Shown in pieces: positions 18,124 to 28,196 of a stretch of DNA of 64,000 bases. The notes beneath the pieces were generated by a model that saw nothing but the letters and a program-made list of their open reading frames with translations, was not told where the DNA came from and did no database searches. The position numbers and the translations under genes were made by a program. The stretch is taken from the NCBI GenBank assembly GCA_020832285.1, contig JAFIFB010000085.1, positions 1 through 64,000 of the forward strand, given 5' to 3'. How positions within the stretch are numbered: position 1 is the stretch's first letter; every line of letters starts with the position of its first letter. The stretch comes from Balneolaceae bacterium. Its GTDB lineage: Bacteria; Bacteroidota; Rhodothermia; Balneolales; Balneolaceae.

Positions 18124-19743
18124 TTATCGTTTTACACTATCGAGCATGCCAGAAGCGATAGACTTCCACCAGTAGTTAAATGCCGAGCGTTCTTTATCGC
18201 GTTCAAAGTCAATAGTACCGGTTCTTGGTTCTTCGATTCTGTTTTGAGAATGAATCCGAAAACGATTGGCAATGAATGAACGCAAACGTCTGCGCCGGGT
18301 TTCTTCCAGGGACCCTTCATCCAGAAATCGAATTTCAAGGTCACTGTAAATGAACCTCAGCTCTCCATCGGCTCTCTCTTCATTGGCCCCGAAATAAAAA
18401 TCGGCCTGTTCAAGCCTGCCGCTTCTAACCCGGACAAATATCCACTCTTCAAGAGATGCATTCAGCTCTTGTAAATCAAAACCTGACATTGAACCGACTA
18501 TGGTGTGATCAGATGTTTCATTCATCGAAAATGAACCTTCAAGGCTGATGTCAGCAATTCCCATAAAACGGGCACGTACCCTGGCTTCGATAGTCTCATC
18601 CATACTTCTGTTTTGCACTTTAGTGATAGTCAGATCTGTATCGTTAAAGTAGATATTTCCCTTTCGCCCCTCATTTACAAAATCTTCGGTATAGCTTAAA
18701 GACCCGTTATTCCACCAGACTGAGTCAATCTGAACCGTAAAGGGCAGTTTTTTCAGGTAATCAATCGGTAACGAACGTTCATCTCTCTCTTCGCGGGGGT
18801 AGGATTTGTCCCGGTGAATATCGATGGATGGTTTTTCAATTCCCAGGCTTTGAGCTACAAGCTCATTTTCGGCAAGCCATCTGTTCACATCAAAACTTTG
18901 TGCTGTAAATTCATCAAACGAAACATCAAAACGATCGGTTTCATAGCCGATCTCTCCGGCCATTTCATTGGCCGATAGGTGGGGTTTTACAAAACCTCTG
19001 CCCGTCCAAACGTACTCCTCGAGACTGCTGACCGAAACACTGTCGACTCCGATGGAGTAATGCCCGTTTGATGTATGATACTGAAAAAGTGATGACTGAA
19101 ACAGCAGGTGGTCGAAATAGGTGTGAAACGGTTCTTCGATATCACTGACAGAAAAATTGTCAATTTCTGAATAGATGTGGTGTATTTCGTATGATGGCTC
19201 TTCACTGTCTCTTTCCCTGAAAATAAAAAAATTGGCATCATCTACCGTGATTTTACCGATTCTGAATGGAGGGGGTTGCCGGAAAGGAGTAGCATCAGCC
19301 AGCCTGCCATCACTTATGGGAACCAGTTCAAAATCAAGCCCTTCGATTTTAATATCTTCAAGCCCCCACTGTCTGGTAACCAACATTCTGAAGAGGTTAA
19401 TACCGGAAAACTCAAGGCGCCTGATCTCGAACGCCTTCACTGCATCTGCTGATTTTTCGGGGGTGTGCTCTTCAAACGGTGTGATATGAACCAGCCTGAT
19501 ATCTCGAATTTCAAGTCCGGCAGGAAAAGTTGAGAAAGAGAAATCTCCGAATTCAATTTCTGCATTAGGGGCAAGTTCTGTGTTGATAACATCAAGCAGC
19601 CTCTTTTCGGCCATATCTTCAATCCGGAGCAGAAAAAATGTTGTTGCAGCAATCAACAGAAAAAGGAAAACGAGCAATGCAATTCCCTTTTTTGACCTGA
19701 AAAAGGCCCTCTTTTTTTTACTGTTATCTTTTTTTGAAGGCAT
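18124..19743 (-). CDS. AsmA/DUF748-like membrane-anchored periplasmic protein
   Basis: 539 residues: a very basic N-terminus, one membrane helix at about 19-40, then a long periplasmic beta-rich region. The segment after the helix (LEIRDIRLVHITP, FEIRRLEFSGINLFRML) has the pattern of the AsmA/TamB/DUF748 superfamily, which is thought to bridge the envelope and move phospholipids. The assignment rests on this pattern and the one-helix topology, not on a catalytic motif. It appears monocistronic. The S9 peptidase gene lies upstream of it on the same strand across a 200-base gap containing a terminator. Confidence 0.6.
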   Translation of the reverse strand: MPSKKDNSKKKRAFFRSKKGIALLVFLFLLIAATTFFLLRIEDMAEKRLLDVINTELAPNAEIEFGDFSFSTFPAGLEIRDIRLVHITPFEEHTPEKSADAVKAFEIRRLEFSGINLFRMLVTRQWGLEDIKIEGLDFELVPISDGRLADATPFRQPPPFRIGKITVDDANFFIFRERDSEEPSYEIHHIYSEIDNFSVSDIEEPFHTYFDHLLFQSSLFQYHTSNGHYSIGVDSVSVSSLEEYVWTGRGFVKPHLSANEMAGEIGYETDRFDVSFDEFTAQSFDVNRWLAENELVAQSLGIEKPSIDIHRDKSYPREERDERSLPIDYLKKLPFTVQIDSVWWNNGSLSYTEDFVNEGRKGNIYFNDTDLTITKVQNRSMDETIEARVRARFMGIADISLEGSFSMNETSDHTIVGSMSGFDLQELNASLEEWIFVRVRSGRLEQADFYFGANEERADGELRFIYSDLEIRFLDEGSLEETRRRRLRSFIANRFRIHSQNRIEEPRTGTIDFERDKERSAFNYWWKSIASGMLDSVKR

Positions 19744-19863
19744 GAGAGCTTTTATTCTGTGAATACAGACACAGCATTAATCACGTTTATAAACAATTTA
19801 AAGTATACACTAAATCCCTGTAAATGAATAGAACCGGAAAAATTTTATATACGCTTTTTCAAA

Positions 19864-19890
19864 AAAACCCCCGGATCGGGCCGGGGTTTA
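19864..19890. terminator. Intrinsic terminator after S9 peptidase gene
   Basis: AAACCCC(C)GG pairs with CCGGGGTTT, loop ATCGGG, with A-rich sequence on one side and T on the other. It should terminate the minus-strand peptidase transcript, which ends at 19944, and works structurally in both directions. Confidence 0.8.
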
Positions 19891-19943
19891 AAAGGGGTAA
19901 ATCGAAGATTCTCCCAGAGTTTTCCAGATGACACGACACTAGG

Positions 19944-22034
19944 TTAGTCTCTTGGTGGAATAGGCGGGTCCCAATGTGGTATTTCGGCCGAAGAATCTCC
20001 TGTCATCAGGTAGGTGTCGAACCATTGCAGCATCCGGTAGGTGTAATCCAGCCTTGAAGCCGCTCTTGTATTGCCGTGCCCCTCTCCGGGATACCATACC
20101 AGCCGCAAAGGTACTTCAGGCCGGCGGACTTTCAGATGGCGATAAAGCTCCAGAGACTGTCCGGGATGTACACGTGTATCCTCCGAACCGTGCATAATCA
20201 AAATCGGGGTTTCTGCACGATCCACCCAGTAGATAGGGCTTCTCCGCAGATAATCCATCCATTTTTCATCCGATTCCCACATTCGTTCGCGTGAGTGAAC
20301 CAGGTACAATTCTTCGGGGATGTCGCTGGTTCCCCACTTGGAGAGGTTATTGCTGATACCCACAAACATCACAGATGCTGCAAAACGGTCGGAGTAGTAT
20401 GTACTCATCCATGCTGAAGCATATCCACCATAAGAACCGCCGGTAACTCCGATCCGGTCTCCGTCGGCAATACCACGTTCGATCAGGTAGTCTACGCCGT
20501 CTACAATATCATCGAACTCTTTGCCTGCAAGGTCGGCCTGACTGCTGAAAATAAACTCAGTACCGCGCCCGGTGCTTCCCCGGTAATTTGGATAGAAAAC
20601 GGCATAACCTTTAGCCGCTGCCATCTGACCCGGCATAGAGTAGCTGGTGAGCCAGCCGTTGCTGTAGTGGGCTTCAGGGCCACCGTGTACCATTGTAATG
20701 ACCGGTACGGGAGTTCCTTCTTCATACCCGACAGGATAAATCAGCATTCCCTCAATGTTAAATTCACCATCCCTGGCTTCGTAGCTCACCACCTCCTGCC
20801 GACCCAGTACAAGTCCATCGAGCCAGGGATTGTTGTAGGTTATTCGCTCGGGTTCTTCAGCACCGCTTTCCAACAGATAGACTTCAGCTGGATGAGAGGG
20901 AGAGCTGGCTGTAAAAGAGAATGAACCGTCATCCGAATTGGAGAACGATCCGATAGCATGTTCTTCCGCGCGGAAGTAGGTTTGTTTTCCTGTTCCGTCC
21001 ACACCAATGCTCCCAAGAACAGAAGCGGTGCTTTCACTGGCGAGAAAACGAATCCGCTCATCATCGTGCCAATCGATCTGTTCATATTTTCCTTCAAAGT
21101 CACGGTCTATAATAGCAGGTACACCGCCTTGCGCTGATGCAATCAGAATTCGGCCGTCAATCGGGTCGTGAATACTGGAACCGGCCCGAAGCGCCAGTCT
21201 TTGCCCGTCGGGACTCCAGCTAATCTGTCCTATTTTTCCTTCATTGTTGATTTCTGCAACAATTTCTGTGGTTTCTGAATCCAGAACAAAAACCTGCTGA
21301 AACATATAAAAGTCATCTATATTGGGTGTTGGAGCTGCCGAAACGGCGATTTGATTTCCATCCGGGCTCCACTCCATCATGTATATAGATGCGTCTAACT
21401 GCAAACGCCGCGCTTCCTGAGTTGGGTCAACTACATTGGCGATATAACCCAGGCGCTGGGGCAGGTTCTCCTCATAGACTTCCGCCTGATAGGGCAGCGG
21501 ACTTTCTGTCAATTCTGCTTCATCGGGCGCCACAAGGCCAATCTGGTTACCATCCTGATGCCAGGTATAGAGCAAAATATTCCGATCAAAACTAAATATT
21601 TTTACAGCTTCTCCCCCGTCCAGCGGTACTTCGTAGAGTGAGCGGGTATCATCGCCGGAACGCTGGGTTAAAAAGGTGATGGTATTTGTACCCGGCCGGA
21701 ACTGTACAGATGCAACCGAGCTGGCAGAGTAATAAGATTTTGAAATACTCTCTTCCACATCTAAAACATAAAGGTGAGTTCTGTTTGTGGAATTCTCCTT
21801 GTAAGGATCAGCGGGAATACTCTTGGTATAGGCAATAAAACGTCCGTCATCAGAAATGGCGGTGCTTGTAACGGTTTCCATTTTTGCAATGTGTTCGGGG
21901 GTCACACCATTTTGAGCAGCCGCATCAACCGGTATTAGTAAAAAGAGTACCAGAACTGCCAGTGGAAAAGATAGCAGGCGATTCTTTTGTAGTTGTAAAT
22001 GTTTGAAATGTATGTTGTTCATGAACTCGATCAT
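19944..22034 (-). CDS. Exported S9 family prolyl oligopeptidase
   Basis: A 696-residue peptidase of the DPP-IV/acylaminoacyl-peptidase family. The signal peptide is hydrophobic LAVLVLFLLIPVDAAAQ (about residues 24-40). An N-terminal beta-propeller contains WSPDGNQ repeats. The C-terminal alpha/beta hydrolase has the nucleophile in GGSYGGYAS, the Asp in HGSEDTRV and the His in PGEGHGNTR. It likely degrades peptides in the periplasm or outside the cell. The start is either the ATG at 22034 or the in-frame ATG at 22022; the shorter form gives the more usual signal peptide. Confidence 0.88.
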   Translation of the reverse strand: MIEFMNNIHFKHLQLQKNRLLSFPLAVLVLFLLIPVDAAAQNGVTPEHIAKMETVTSTAISDDGRFIAYTKSIPADPYKENSTNRTHLYVLDVEESISKSYYSASSVASVQFRPGTNTITFLTQRSGDDTRSLYEVPLDGGEAVKIFSFDRNILLYTWHQDGNQIGLVAPDEAELTESPLPYQAEVYEENLPQRLGYIANVVDPTQEARRLQLDASIYMMEWSPDGNQIAVSAAPTPNIDDFYMFQQVFVLDSETTEIVAEINNEGKIGQISWSPDGQRLALRAGSSIHDPIDGRILIASAQGGVPAIIDRDFEGKYEQIDWHDDERIRFLASESTASVLGSIGVDGTGKQTYFRAEEHAIGSFSNSDDGSFSFTASSPSHPAEVYLLESGAEEPERITYNNPWLDGLVLGRQEVVSYEARDGEFNIEGMLIYPVGYEEGTPVPVITMVHGGPEAHYSNGWLTSYSMPGQMAAAKGYAVFYPNYRGSTGRGTEFIFSSQADLAGKEFDDIVDGVDYLIERGIADGDRIGVTGGSYGGYASAWMSTYYSDRFAASVMFVGISNNLSKWGTSDIPEELYLVHSRERMWESDEKWMDYLRRSPIYWVDRAETPILIMHGSEDTRVHPGQSLELYRHLKVRRPEVPLRLVWYPGEGHGNTRAASRLDYTYRMLQWFDTYLMTGDSSAEIPHWDPPIPPRD

Positions 22035-22283
22035 TGATTTATAGTTGTATTGGCGGAAAAAAATATCTGGTTAAATCACTTTATAAAACCCTGAAATTTA
22101 TTATTCCGTTTGAAGGACGTAACAGTAAAAACGGGACACAGAAAATGTAACGGCTTACCTGTATATTTCTTTCCCAACATGCATAGTTTACTTCCAGAAG
22201 GATAATGATTCCTTAATCCAAATTTGTTATCCTTCAAAGCGGAAACCTAAATATAAACAGAATCCCAAATTAAGATTTTTGTA

Positions 22284-23747
22284 ATGAGTAATAAACAGTT
22301 TAGCCGTCGCGATTTTTTAAGAACCGGAGCGTTATCGGGGCTGGCCGCTGGAAGCGGCCTTCTTGGAGGTAGTGTAAAAAAAGCATCAAAAAAATATAAT
22401 CCCGGCGATGCAAAAAATGTGATTTTCTTGGTTTCCGATGGAATGAGTTCAGGAACACTTGCACTTGCCGACCTTGTGAAGCAGGAACAGTACGGAGAAA
22501 AAACCAACTGGATCAAACTATACGAATCAGACCGTGATTATCATCGCGGCCTGATGGATATGGCTGCACTCGACAATCCCGTAACCGATTCCGCAGCCGC
22601 AGCATCTTCCTGGGGATGCGGACACCGGATTATCAACGATGCCGTGAATTGGGGGCCGAATGATGAAGAGTTCAAACCCATCTGTGAAATCTTCCGGGAT
22701 GCTGGAAAAGCCACCGGCCTTGTTACAACTACCAGAATGACCCACGCCACACCTGCCGGATTCTCAGCAAACGTTCCTGCACGCGGTATGGAAGACGAAA
22801 TTGCCAGTCAGTACTACGAACGGAACTTTGACATTCTGATGGGAGGCGGAGACCGCCACTTTAACGCCGATACGCGGGAAGACGGAGATGATCTTTACAG
22901 CAAATTTGAAAACAATGGCTACACGGTCGTGAAAAATAAAAGCGAGCTGCAGCGCGCCGGATCCGATGGGAAGTTGCTTGGTATTTTTTATGACTCTCAC
23001 CTTCCTTACACAATCGATCACAAAAATATCCCCGGCCTTGAAGCCCAGGTGCCCACTCTCGCCGAACTTTCCAAAGAGGCTCTGGATCGCCTTGATCAAA
23101 AAGAAAATGGATTTATCCTTCAGATTGAGGGAGGACGTGTAGATCATGGTGCTCATGCCAATGATGCTGCAGCAATGATTTACGACCAGATCGCTTTCGA
23201 CGACGCCGTAAAAGTGGTAATGGACTACACCGAAAACCGGGATGATACACTTGTGATTTTGACAACCGACCACGGCAATGCAAATCCGGGCTTGGGAGCT
23301 TACGGTTCGCGCTATGCAGATTCTCCGGTGCGGCTCCGAACCCTTCACAATTATCAGCGGAGCTTTGAGTGGGTTTATGACGAGCTCGGCTTCCATTGGT
23401 CTCACGATGCTGTGGGTGACGATGCTACTGTTAAGCAGGTGAAAGATCTGCTGGAATTTGCAACCAATACTCAAATTAGCGAAGATGAGGCGATCATGGC
23501 TTTTCAGGCGTTTAAAGGAGAGTTCAGGGCGCCATTCCGTGACCGGCAGGGTCCGGCTGGTGTTTTGTCAGGAATTATGGCCAATTACAACGGCGTCTAT
23601 TTCATTACCACTACTCACACCTCTGATTATGTGGAAATTGCAGCTTGGGGTCCGGGAAGTGAGCGAATCCCAACTTTCGTACGCAACACCGATCTGTTCG
23701 ATCTGATGGTAGATATGGCAGATGTCCGGGCCTACGCAGAGGGGTAA
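22284..23747 (+). CDS. Tat-exported alkaline phosphatase
   Basis: A 487-residue alkaline phosphatase. The N-terminus carries a twin-arginine signal (SRRDFLRTG, residues 7-15) followed by a small hydrophobic region, so it is exported folded, presumably with metals loaded. Metal-site and nucleophile motifs are FLVSDGMS, the nucleophile Ser in VTDSAAAAS, EGGRVDHGAH, and TTDHGNANPG. It releases phosphate from monoesters in the periplasm. No pho regulator or transporter is adjacent. It is transcribed divergently from the S9 peptidase across 249 AT-rich bases. Confidence 0.9.
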   Translation: MSNKQFSRRDFLRTGALSGLAAGSGLLGGSVKKASKKYNPGDAKNVIFLVSDGMSSGTLALADLVKQEQYGEKTNWIKLYESDRDYHRGLMDMAALDNPVTDSAAAASSWGCGHRIINDAVNWGPNDEEFKPICEIFRDAGKATGLVTTTRMTHATPAGFSANVPARGMEDEIASQYYERNFDILMGGGDRHFNADTREDGDDLYSKFENNGYTVVKNKSELQRAGSDGKLLGIFYDSHLPYTIDHKNIPGLEAQVPTLAELSKEALDRLDQKENGFILQIEGGRVDHGAHANDAAAMIYDQIAFDDAVKVVMDYTENRDDTLVILTTDHGNANPGLGAYGSRYADSPVRLRTLHNYQRSFEWVYDELGFHWSHDAVGDDATVKQVKDLLEFATNTQISEDEAIMAFQAFKGEFRAPFRDRQGPAGVLSGIMANYNGVYFITTTHTSDYVEIAAWGPGSERIPTFVRNTDLFDLMVDMADVRAYAEG

Positions 23748-24055
23748 TGCCCACTTCTGTATCTTTTTTGTTGGATGGTATTTCAACCAGATAATCCACT
23801 TCCGCAGGGATTTCTTGTTTTTAATTGTCCGGGTCGGCAGGAGTGGTTTAGTTTTATCAAAAAAGAAAAACATCCCAAATAATCATAATCCTGATTTCAA
23901 AATTCAACAAATTCATCCGGTATGCTAAAGTCCTGTGAATGGAAAGCGTGCCATTCGGGTTTAAATAATAATAAGCTCAGGAATAACACTACATCAAAAA
24001 AGATTACTTTTTATATCTTCAGGAAAAGGAGCTTACAAAAAAAGCAAGGAGTCTT
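23748..24055. other. Intergenic region before usp gene
   Basis: 308 bases with no gene. The last part has a clear ribosome-binding site AAGGAG at 24046-24051, five bases before the Usp ATG. No terminator with a convincing stem was found after the phosphatase gene. Confidence 0.5.
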
Positions 24056-24970
24056 ATGAAATCTACTTTCATTCATGCAGTGGTTGCGCTCGATCATTCG
24101 GAAGCAAGCGAACTTATAATTGAAGCTGTTCCACACTTTAAAGAAATGGGAACGAAAAAAATCACTCTTGTAACCGTTGTATCTATTCCGTTTACGGGTG
24201 AGCGTACCGAGTTTAATACAGAGAAATACAGTAATAAACTGGAAGAGTATAAGAAGCAGCTTGAGGAGCATGATTTTATTGTAGAAACTGATCTGAGGTC
24301 GGGCACATATTTCTATCCGCCCACAGAAATTCTCACTTCTGCCGATGAGCACGATGCCGATTTTGTAATTATTGGCAGTCGCGGGCAAAGCAAGGTTCAG
24401 GAAATGCTTTTGGGAAGTACTGCAAATGAAGTTCTTCAGCGGTCAAGAATGCCCGTCTTTTTGATAAATATTGAGATGAAACAGGATGAAAATAATCCTG
24501 ATGAGCGGAAACTTGTCATCACCCGACCCATAAGCAATGTTTTAGACCATGTTCTTCACGCTACCGATTTTTCCGACACTGCTTATCGCGCTTTTGAGGT
24601 GATTAAAACTCTGGATGAAGAAGGAAAAATTAAAAAAATATCCTTTATTCATGTTCAGGGGCACCACGCCATAGCACTGAAAGACCCGGCAGCATTTGAA
24701 CAGCTCAGTGAAAAAAGCAGAGAACAGCTTGATGAGATTAGGAATGAACTCTCTGACCATACCCGAAACAACTCAGAAATTATCATCACATTTGGTACTC
24801 CCGGAAAAGAAATTGTGAATGCCATCGAAGAAAATGATGTAACCCTTGTAGTTATGGGAAGCCAGGGCAAAGGGTTTGTACATGAATTCTTCCTGGGCGG
24901 GGTAAGCTCGCAGGTCACACGCTATTCCAAAGTTCCGGTAATGCTGGTTCCGGCAAAACGCGAGGAGTAA
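24056..24970 (+). CDS. Tandem universal stress protein (UspA family)
   Basis: 304 residues with two Usp domains (about 1-145 and 160-302). Each ends with an ATP-binding-type loop: IIGSRGQSKVQEMLLGSTANEVL in the first and MGSQGKGFVHEFFLGGVSSQV in the second (G-x2-G-x9-G-S/G-S pattern). Such proteins bind ATP and accumulate under stress; the target is unknown. The start is well supported by AAGGAG five bases upstream. Monocistronic. Confidence 0.88.
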   Translation: MKSTFIHAVVALDHSEASELIIEAVPHFKEMGTKKITLVTVVSIPFTGERTEFNTEKYSNKLEEYKKQLEEHDFIVETDLRSGTYFYPPTEILTSADEHDADFVIIGSRGQSKVQEMLLGSTANEVLQRSRMPVFLINIEMKQDENNPDERKLVITRPISNVLDHVLHATDFSDTAYRAFEVIKTLDEEGKIKKISFIHVQGHHAIALKDPAAFEQLSEKSREQLDEIRNELSDHTRNNSEIIITFGTPGKEIVNAIEENDVTLVVMGSQGKGFVHEFFLGGVSSQVTRYSKVPVMLVPAKREE

Positions 24971-25066
24971 CACTTTTTGGCGGTTAAAAGCTGGATTATC
25001 GTCTGCAAGGATAATCGTATTTAATAAAAAACGTGAGTTCGACATAAGAATTTGGAAAAAGAGCCT

Positions 25067-25103
25067 CCCCTCCCTCCGGCGAAAAACACGTTGCAAGGAG
25101 GAG
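25067..25103 (-). repeat. Half copy of a dispersed palindromic element
   Basis: Read on the minus strand it matches one hairpin of the element at 36895-37043: CCTCCTTG, then a short spacer with TTTTTCGCCGG, then AGGGAGGGG. Around 37 of 41 positions agree by eye. It can fold into a CTCC/GGAG hairpin. It lies in the convergent region between usp and the AbgT transporter, where it may act as a terminator. Confidence 0.65.
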
Positions 25104-25142
25104 TGCTCCTTTTCAATACCTTGATAAACTTAAAATTTTTAG

Positions 25143-25160
25143 GTTTCAAGAACTTGAAAC
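25143..25160. promoter_or_regulatory. Palindrome GTTTCAAGAACTTGAAAC
   Basis: Eight-base perfect arms around AA, in the convergent gap before the AbgT gene end. With a two-base centre it is an unlikely RNA loop; it could be a protein site or chance. Confidence 0.25.
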
Positions 25161-25233
25161 TCACTTCTTGGACAGTCTCGCTTTCTGGTTGTCAAATTCA
25201 TAGAATTTATATTGAACTCACTTTAAAAAGGAA

Positions 25234-26928
25234 TTACTCCCCTATCAAATAATACGTCGGTGCTTCCGGGCCAACCGGCAGGCCAAGGCCAAATACCCAG
25301 AGATAAAACAAAATAATCCATCCGATAAAGAAGAAGATGGAGTAGGGAAGCATCATTGCAATGATGGTGCCGATGCCGAGGTCTTTATCATATTTGTTGG
25401 CAAAGGCCAGGATCAGCCCGAAATAACTCATCATCGGGGTAATGATATTTGTAACAGAGTCGCCGATTCGATAGGCGGCCTGAATCACTTCGGGACTGTA
25501 ACCGATCAGCATCAGCATCGGTACAAAAATGGGAGCCGTAACCGCCCACTGTGCTGAAGCCGAACCCAGCATCAGGTTCACAGATCCGGAGACTAAAATA
25601 AATCCGACAAAAATAATCGGCCCGGTCATCCCGATATCTTGAAGAAACTGAGCGCCTTTCACGGCAAAAATCTGTCCAAGATTACTCCATCCGAAATAAG
25701 CCACAAATTGTGCAGCAAAAAATACAATCACAATATAAAGCCCCAGTGTAGACATCGCACTGGCCATGCCTTTAATTACATCGCGGTCGTCTTTCATGGT
25801 TCCCACAAGACGGCCATATACAAAGCCGGGAATCAGAAAACAGATAAAAATAAAGGTGACAATGCCATTCAGGAACGGAGAGTTGAGCATTTCGCCTGTT
25901 TCGGGATTTCGCAGGACACCGTTTTCGGGAATGATCGTCATCGCAAGCACACCGAACATAATGACAACAGAAATGCCGGTCCACTTCAATGCGTGGAGCT
26001 CTTTGGCCGTAAGTGGATCCATCGAAACATCTTCGGAGAGATCTTCCATCGCCATGCTTTCGTCATACTCACCCAGTTTAGGTTCCACTATACGCAGGGT
26101 TACGAAGGTTCCCACAGCCGTAATAAAAAAGGTGCTGATAAACATGAAATACCAGTTCACAGCGGCGTGCACGGTATAATCGGGATCGATTAGATTTGCA
26201 GCTTCCTGTGTGAGGCCGGCCAGCAGCGGGTCGATGGTGCCGATGAGAAGGTTGGCGCTGTATCCACCTGAAACACAGGCAAACGCACATGCAAGCCCGG
26301 CGAGAGGATGGCGTCCCATCGAATGAAAAATAACGGCTGCCAGGGGTACCAGTACCACATATCCCATCTCTGATGCGGTATTCGAAATAACCGCGGCAAA
26401 ACAGATTGCAATTGTAACCAGGTTTTTCGGGTTTAGTATAAAGTTGATGATTTTCATCGGAATTGCAGTGATGCCTGATCCGGTTTTGCCGTTCGGTTTG
26501 ATAGAAGCCGCTTTCAGGACAATTCCACGAATACAGGCACTGATCAATCCAGAGTGTTCGGCAACACCCACTCCCAGCAGGGCCACGAGCACTACTCCAA
26601 GCGGTGCGAAGCTGGTAAAATTTGTGACCATATTTTCAACGATCATCCGAAGTCCATCACCATTCAAGAGGCTCACAGGTTCGATGATGCCGTCGGGTGA
26701 ACGCCCGGAAGCTCCTTCCGGACGGGGATCAGGAGCTGTCCAGTTCAGCCACTCGGCCACACCACTTAGAAGAACCACGCCGAGGGCAAAAATTGCAAAG
26801 AGCGTTACAGGATGGGGAAGCAGGTTCCCGAGCCATTCCACAAAATCGAGAAAACGGGTAAACAGGGTTTTTTGGGAAGGATCGTTTTCCGGGACGTTAG
26901 GGTCATCTGTTTTGGGGTATTCGCTCAT
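25234..26928 (-). CDS. AbgT family transporter
   Basis: A 564-residue inner-membrane protein with about a dozen hydrophobic segments. It matches the AbgT family (PF03806), described for p-aminobenzoyl-glutamate uptake and for sulfonamide export. Supporting stretches are the N-terminal FLDFVEWLGNLLPHPVTLFA, the ITPMMSYFGLILAF region and the LMLGSASAQWAVTAPIFVPM substrate-region hairpin. Direction and substrate are not decidable here. No peptidase such as abgAB is adjacent. Monocistronic. Confidence 0.85.
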   Translation of the reverse strand: MSEYPKTDDPNVPENDPSQKTLFTRFLDFVEWLGNLLPHPVTLFAIFALGVVLLSGVAEWLNWTAPDPRPEGASGRSPDGIIEPVSLLNGDGLRMIVENMVTNFTSFAPLGVVLVALLGVGVAEHSGLISACIRGIVLKAASIKPNGKTGSGITAIPMKIINFILNPKNLVTIAICFAAVISNTASEMGYVVLVPLAAVIFHSMGRHPLAGLACAFACVSGGYSANLLIGTIDPLLAGLTQEAANLIDPDYTVHAAVNWYFMFISTFFITAVGTFVTLRIVEPKLGEYDESMAMEDLSEDVSMDPLTAKELHALKWTGISVVIMFGVLAMTIIPENGVLRNPETGEMLNSPFLNGIVTFIFICFLIPGFVYGRLVGTMKDDRDVIKGMASAMSTLGLYIVIVFFAAQFVAYFGWSNLGQIFAVKGAQFLQDIGMTGPIIFVGFILVSGSVNLMLGSASAQWAVTAPIFVPMLMLIGYSPEVIQAAYRIGDSVTNIITPMMSYFGLILAFANKYDKDLGIGTIIAMMLPYSIFFFIGWIILFYLWVFGLGLPVGPEAPTYYLIGE

Positions 26929-27344
26929 AGTAAATTATATTTATCGATTCTGCAAAAAGCCGCCATCTTGGATTTTTATAACTTTAAAGTAAGATGAATT
27001 CAGATTTCAACTACTCATACGTATCGGACTCACGGAGATTTCATGAAAAACAAACAACTTAGGAATTTTTAAGAATTCTTCCCACGATAAAGGTTTCCTG
27101 AAATGTGAACCGCATAGAGGTGCAATCATTAAAAGTGGATTTGAATACTTCTGCAGTCGATGAGCTTAATTTATGCAGCTTTATCTCAAAAAGTTGGAGT
27201 AGAAAATGCAGGTAAAATCAGATAACATCACCCGCACAAATAGATATAAAGCCTTTATTTACATTTTAAGCACAGGTAAAAATCAGCCAATTACCGGATG
27301 AACGTTAAATACTTTCAGGGTTTGTCAACCGGATGTTTAAAAGA
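26929..27344. other. Intergenic region upstream of AbgT gene
   Basis: 416 AT-rich bases between the AbgT start and the end of the transposase-like gene, both on the minus strand. It presumably holds the AbgT promoter. I see no gene and no strong repeat. Confidence 0.4.
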
Positions 27345-28196
27345 TCAAGCCATTTTAAAAGTTTTTTTAAAAGCAGAGCCAACCGAAAAGATTTTTTCCC
27401 GGATATGCTTTTTTTCATCTGTTCCGGTAGAAATTACTTTCTGAGGTGGCATGTTCATCAATACACCCAGATCATGTCTCAGAAGTTGTTTGTCAGAAAC
27501 CATTTTAGTTTTTTCTGAATTAAACATTGTTGACAAACGCTGAATGTAACTGAGGTGATTTTCCCCGGGTCTCCAAATAGTTAGGCTGCCATTTGAGGTG
27601 CTTTGGAGGGGATCAATACGCTTGATCTTTACGAGCGATTCCCAGATTTTTTTATCATACTTTAAATAAGTAAAACAGAATTTGTAGATATCCTGATTAG
27701 CAAGAATCCCGAATTCGCTGTATTTTTTTTCCCACTGTTCACAAAATCTTTGCCACCTTTCCCAACCTTGTTGATAAGTGTCATCTATTCTGTCGGAAGT
27801 AAAAACACTTCCTATACTTTCTGCCAGTTCAAGCCTGTGATTTGAGGATACCAGTTCGAAAAGTCTGGATTTAACATCATTTATGGAGAATTGAAAATCT
27901 GTATTCGTAAAAACCTGACCCACTTCACTATTAAGGCCTTTAATATTGGAATGTATAATCAATTTGATATCCTTAAGTCCCCGGATATACAACTCATTCA
28001 GAACTGTTTTCCAGGAAAAATCCGTTTCATTTGTACTATAAAGTAAAAGTAACTCCCTGGTGAAATTTCTTCTGGTAGCAAAAATACCAAATAGGTTTTT
28101 GTCCGGGAAATTTAAAGAAGGCATGCCTCTAAGGGAGTCGACATAAATGATAGGGTAAACCGGATCTAACTGGTTTTTTGAGCAATAAATTAACAT
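27345..28196 (-). pseudogene. Truncated IS256/mutator-type transposase-like gene, catalytic residues lost
   Basis: An open frame of about 283 codons from the ATG at 28196; in-frame TTG codons lie just upstream. The order of segments fits the IS256 (Transposase_mut) catalytic core: YPIIYVDSL with the first Asp, LNELYIRGLKDIKL, the block IKGLNSEVGQVF, and the W-rich WERWQRFCEQWEKKY before the C-terminal helices. The Asp expected before the GLxxxxxxF block is replaced (HSNIKGL), and the IExLN glutamate region reads IDPLQS, so DDE chemistry is unlikely. The N-terminal DNA-binding part of about 120 residues is missing. It is either decayed or domesticated. Assigned by remembered family pattern only. 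Confidence 0.5.

Noticed and set aside
22764-23474. 236-codon minus-strand frame inside the alkaline phosphatase gene
   Set aside because: It is the shadow of a well-supported gene with clear catalytic motifs on the opposite strand and has no features of its own.
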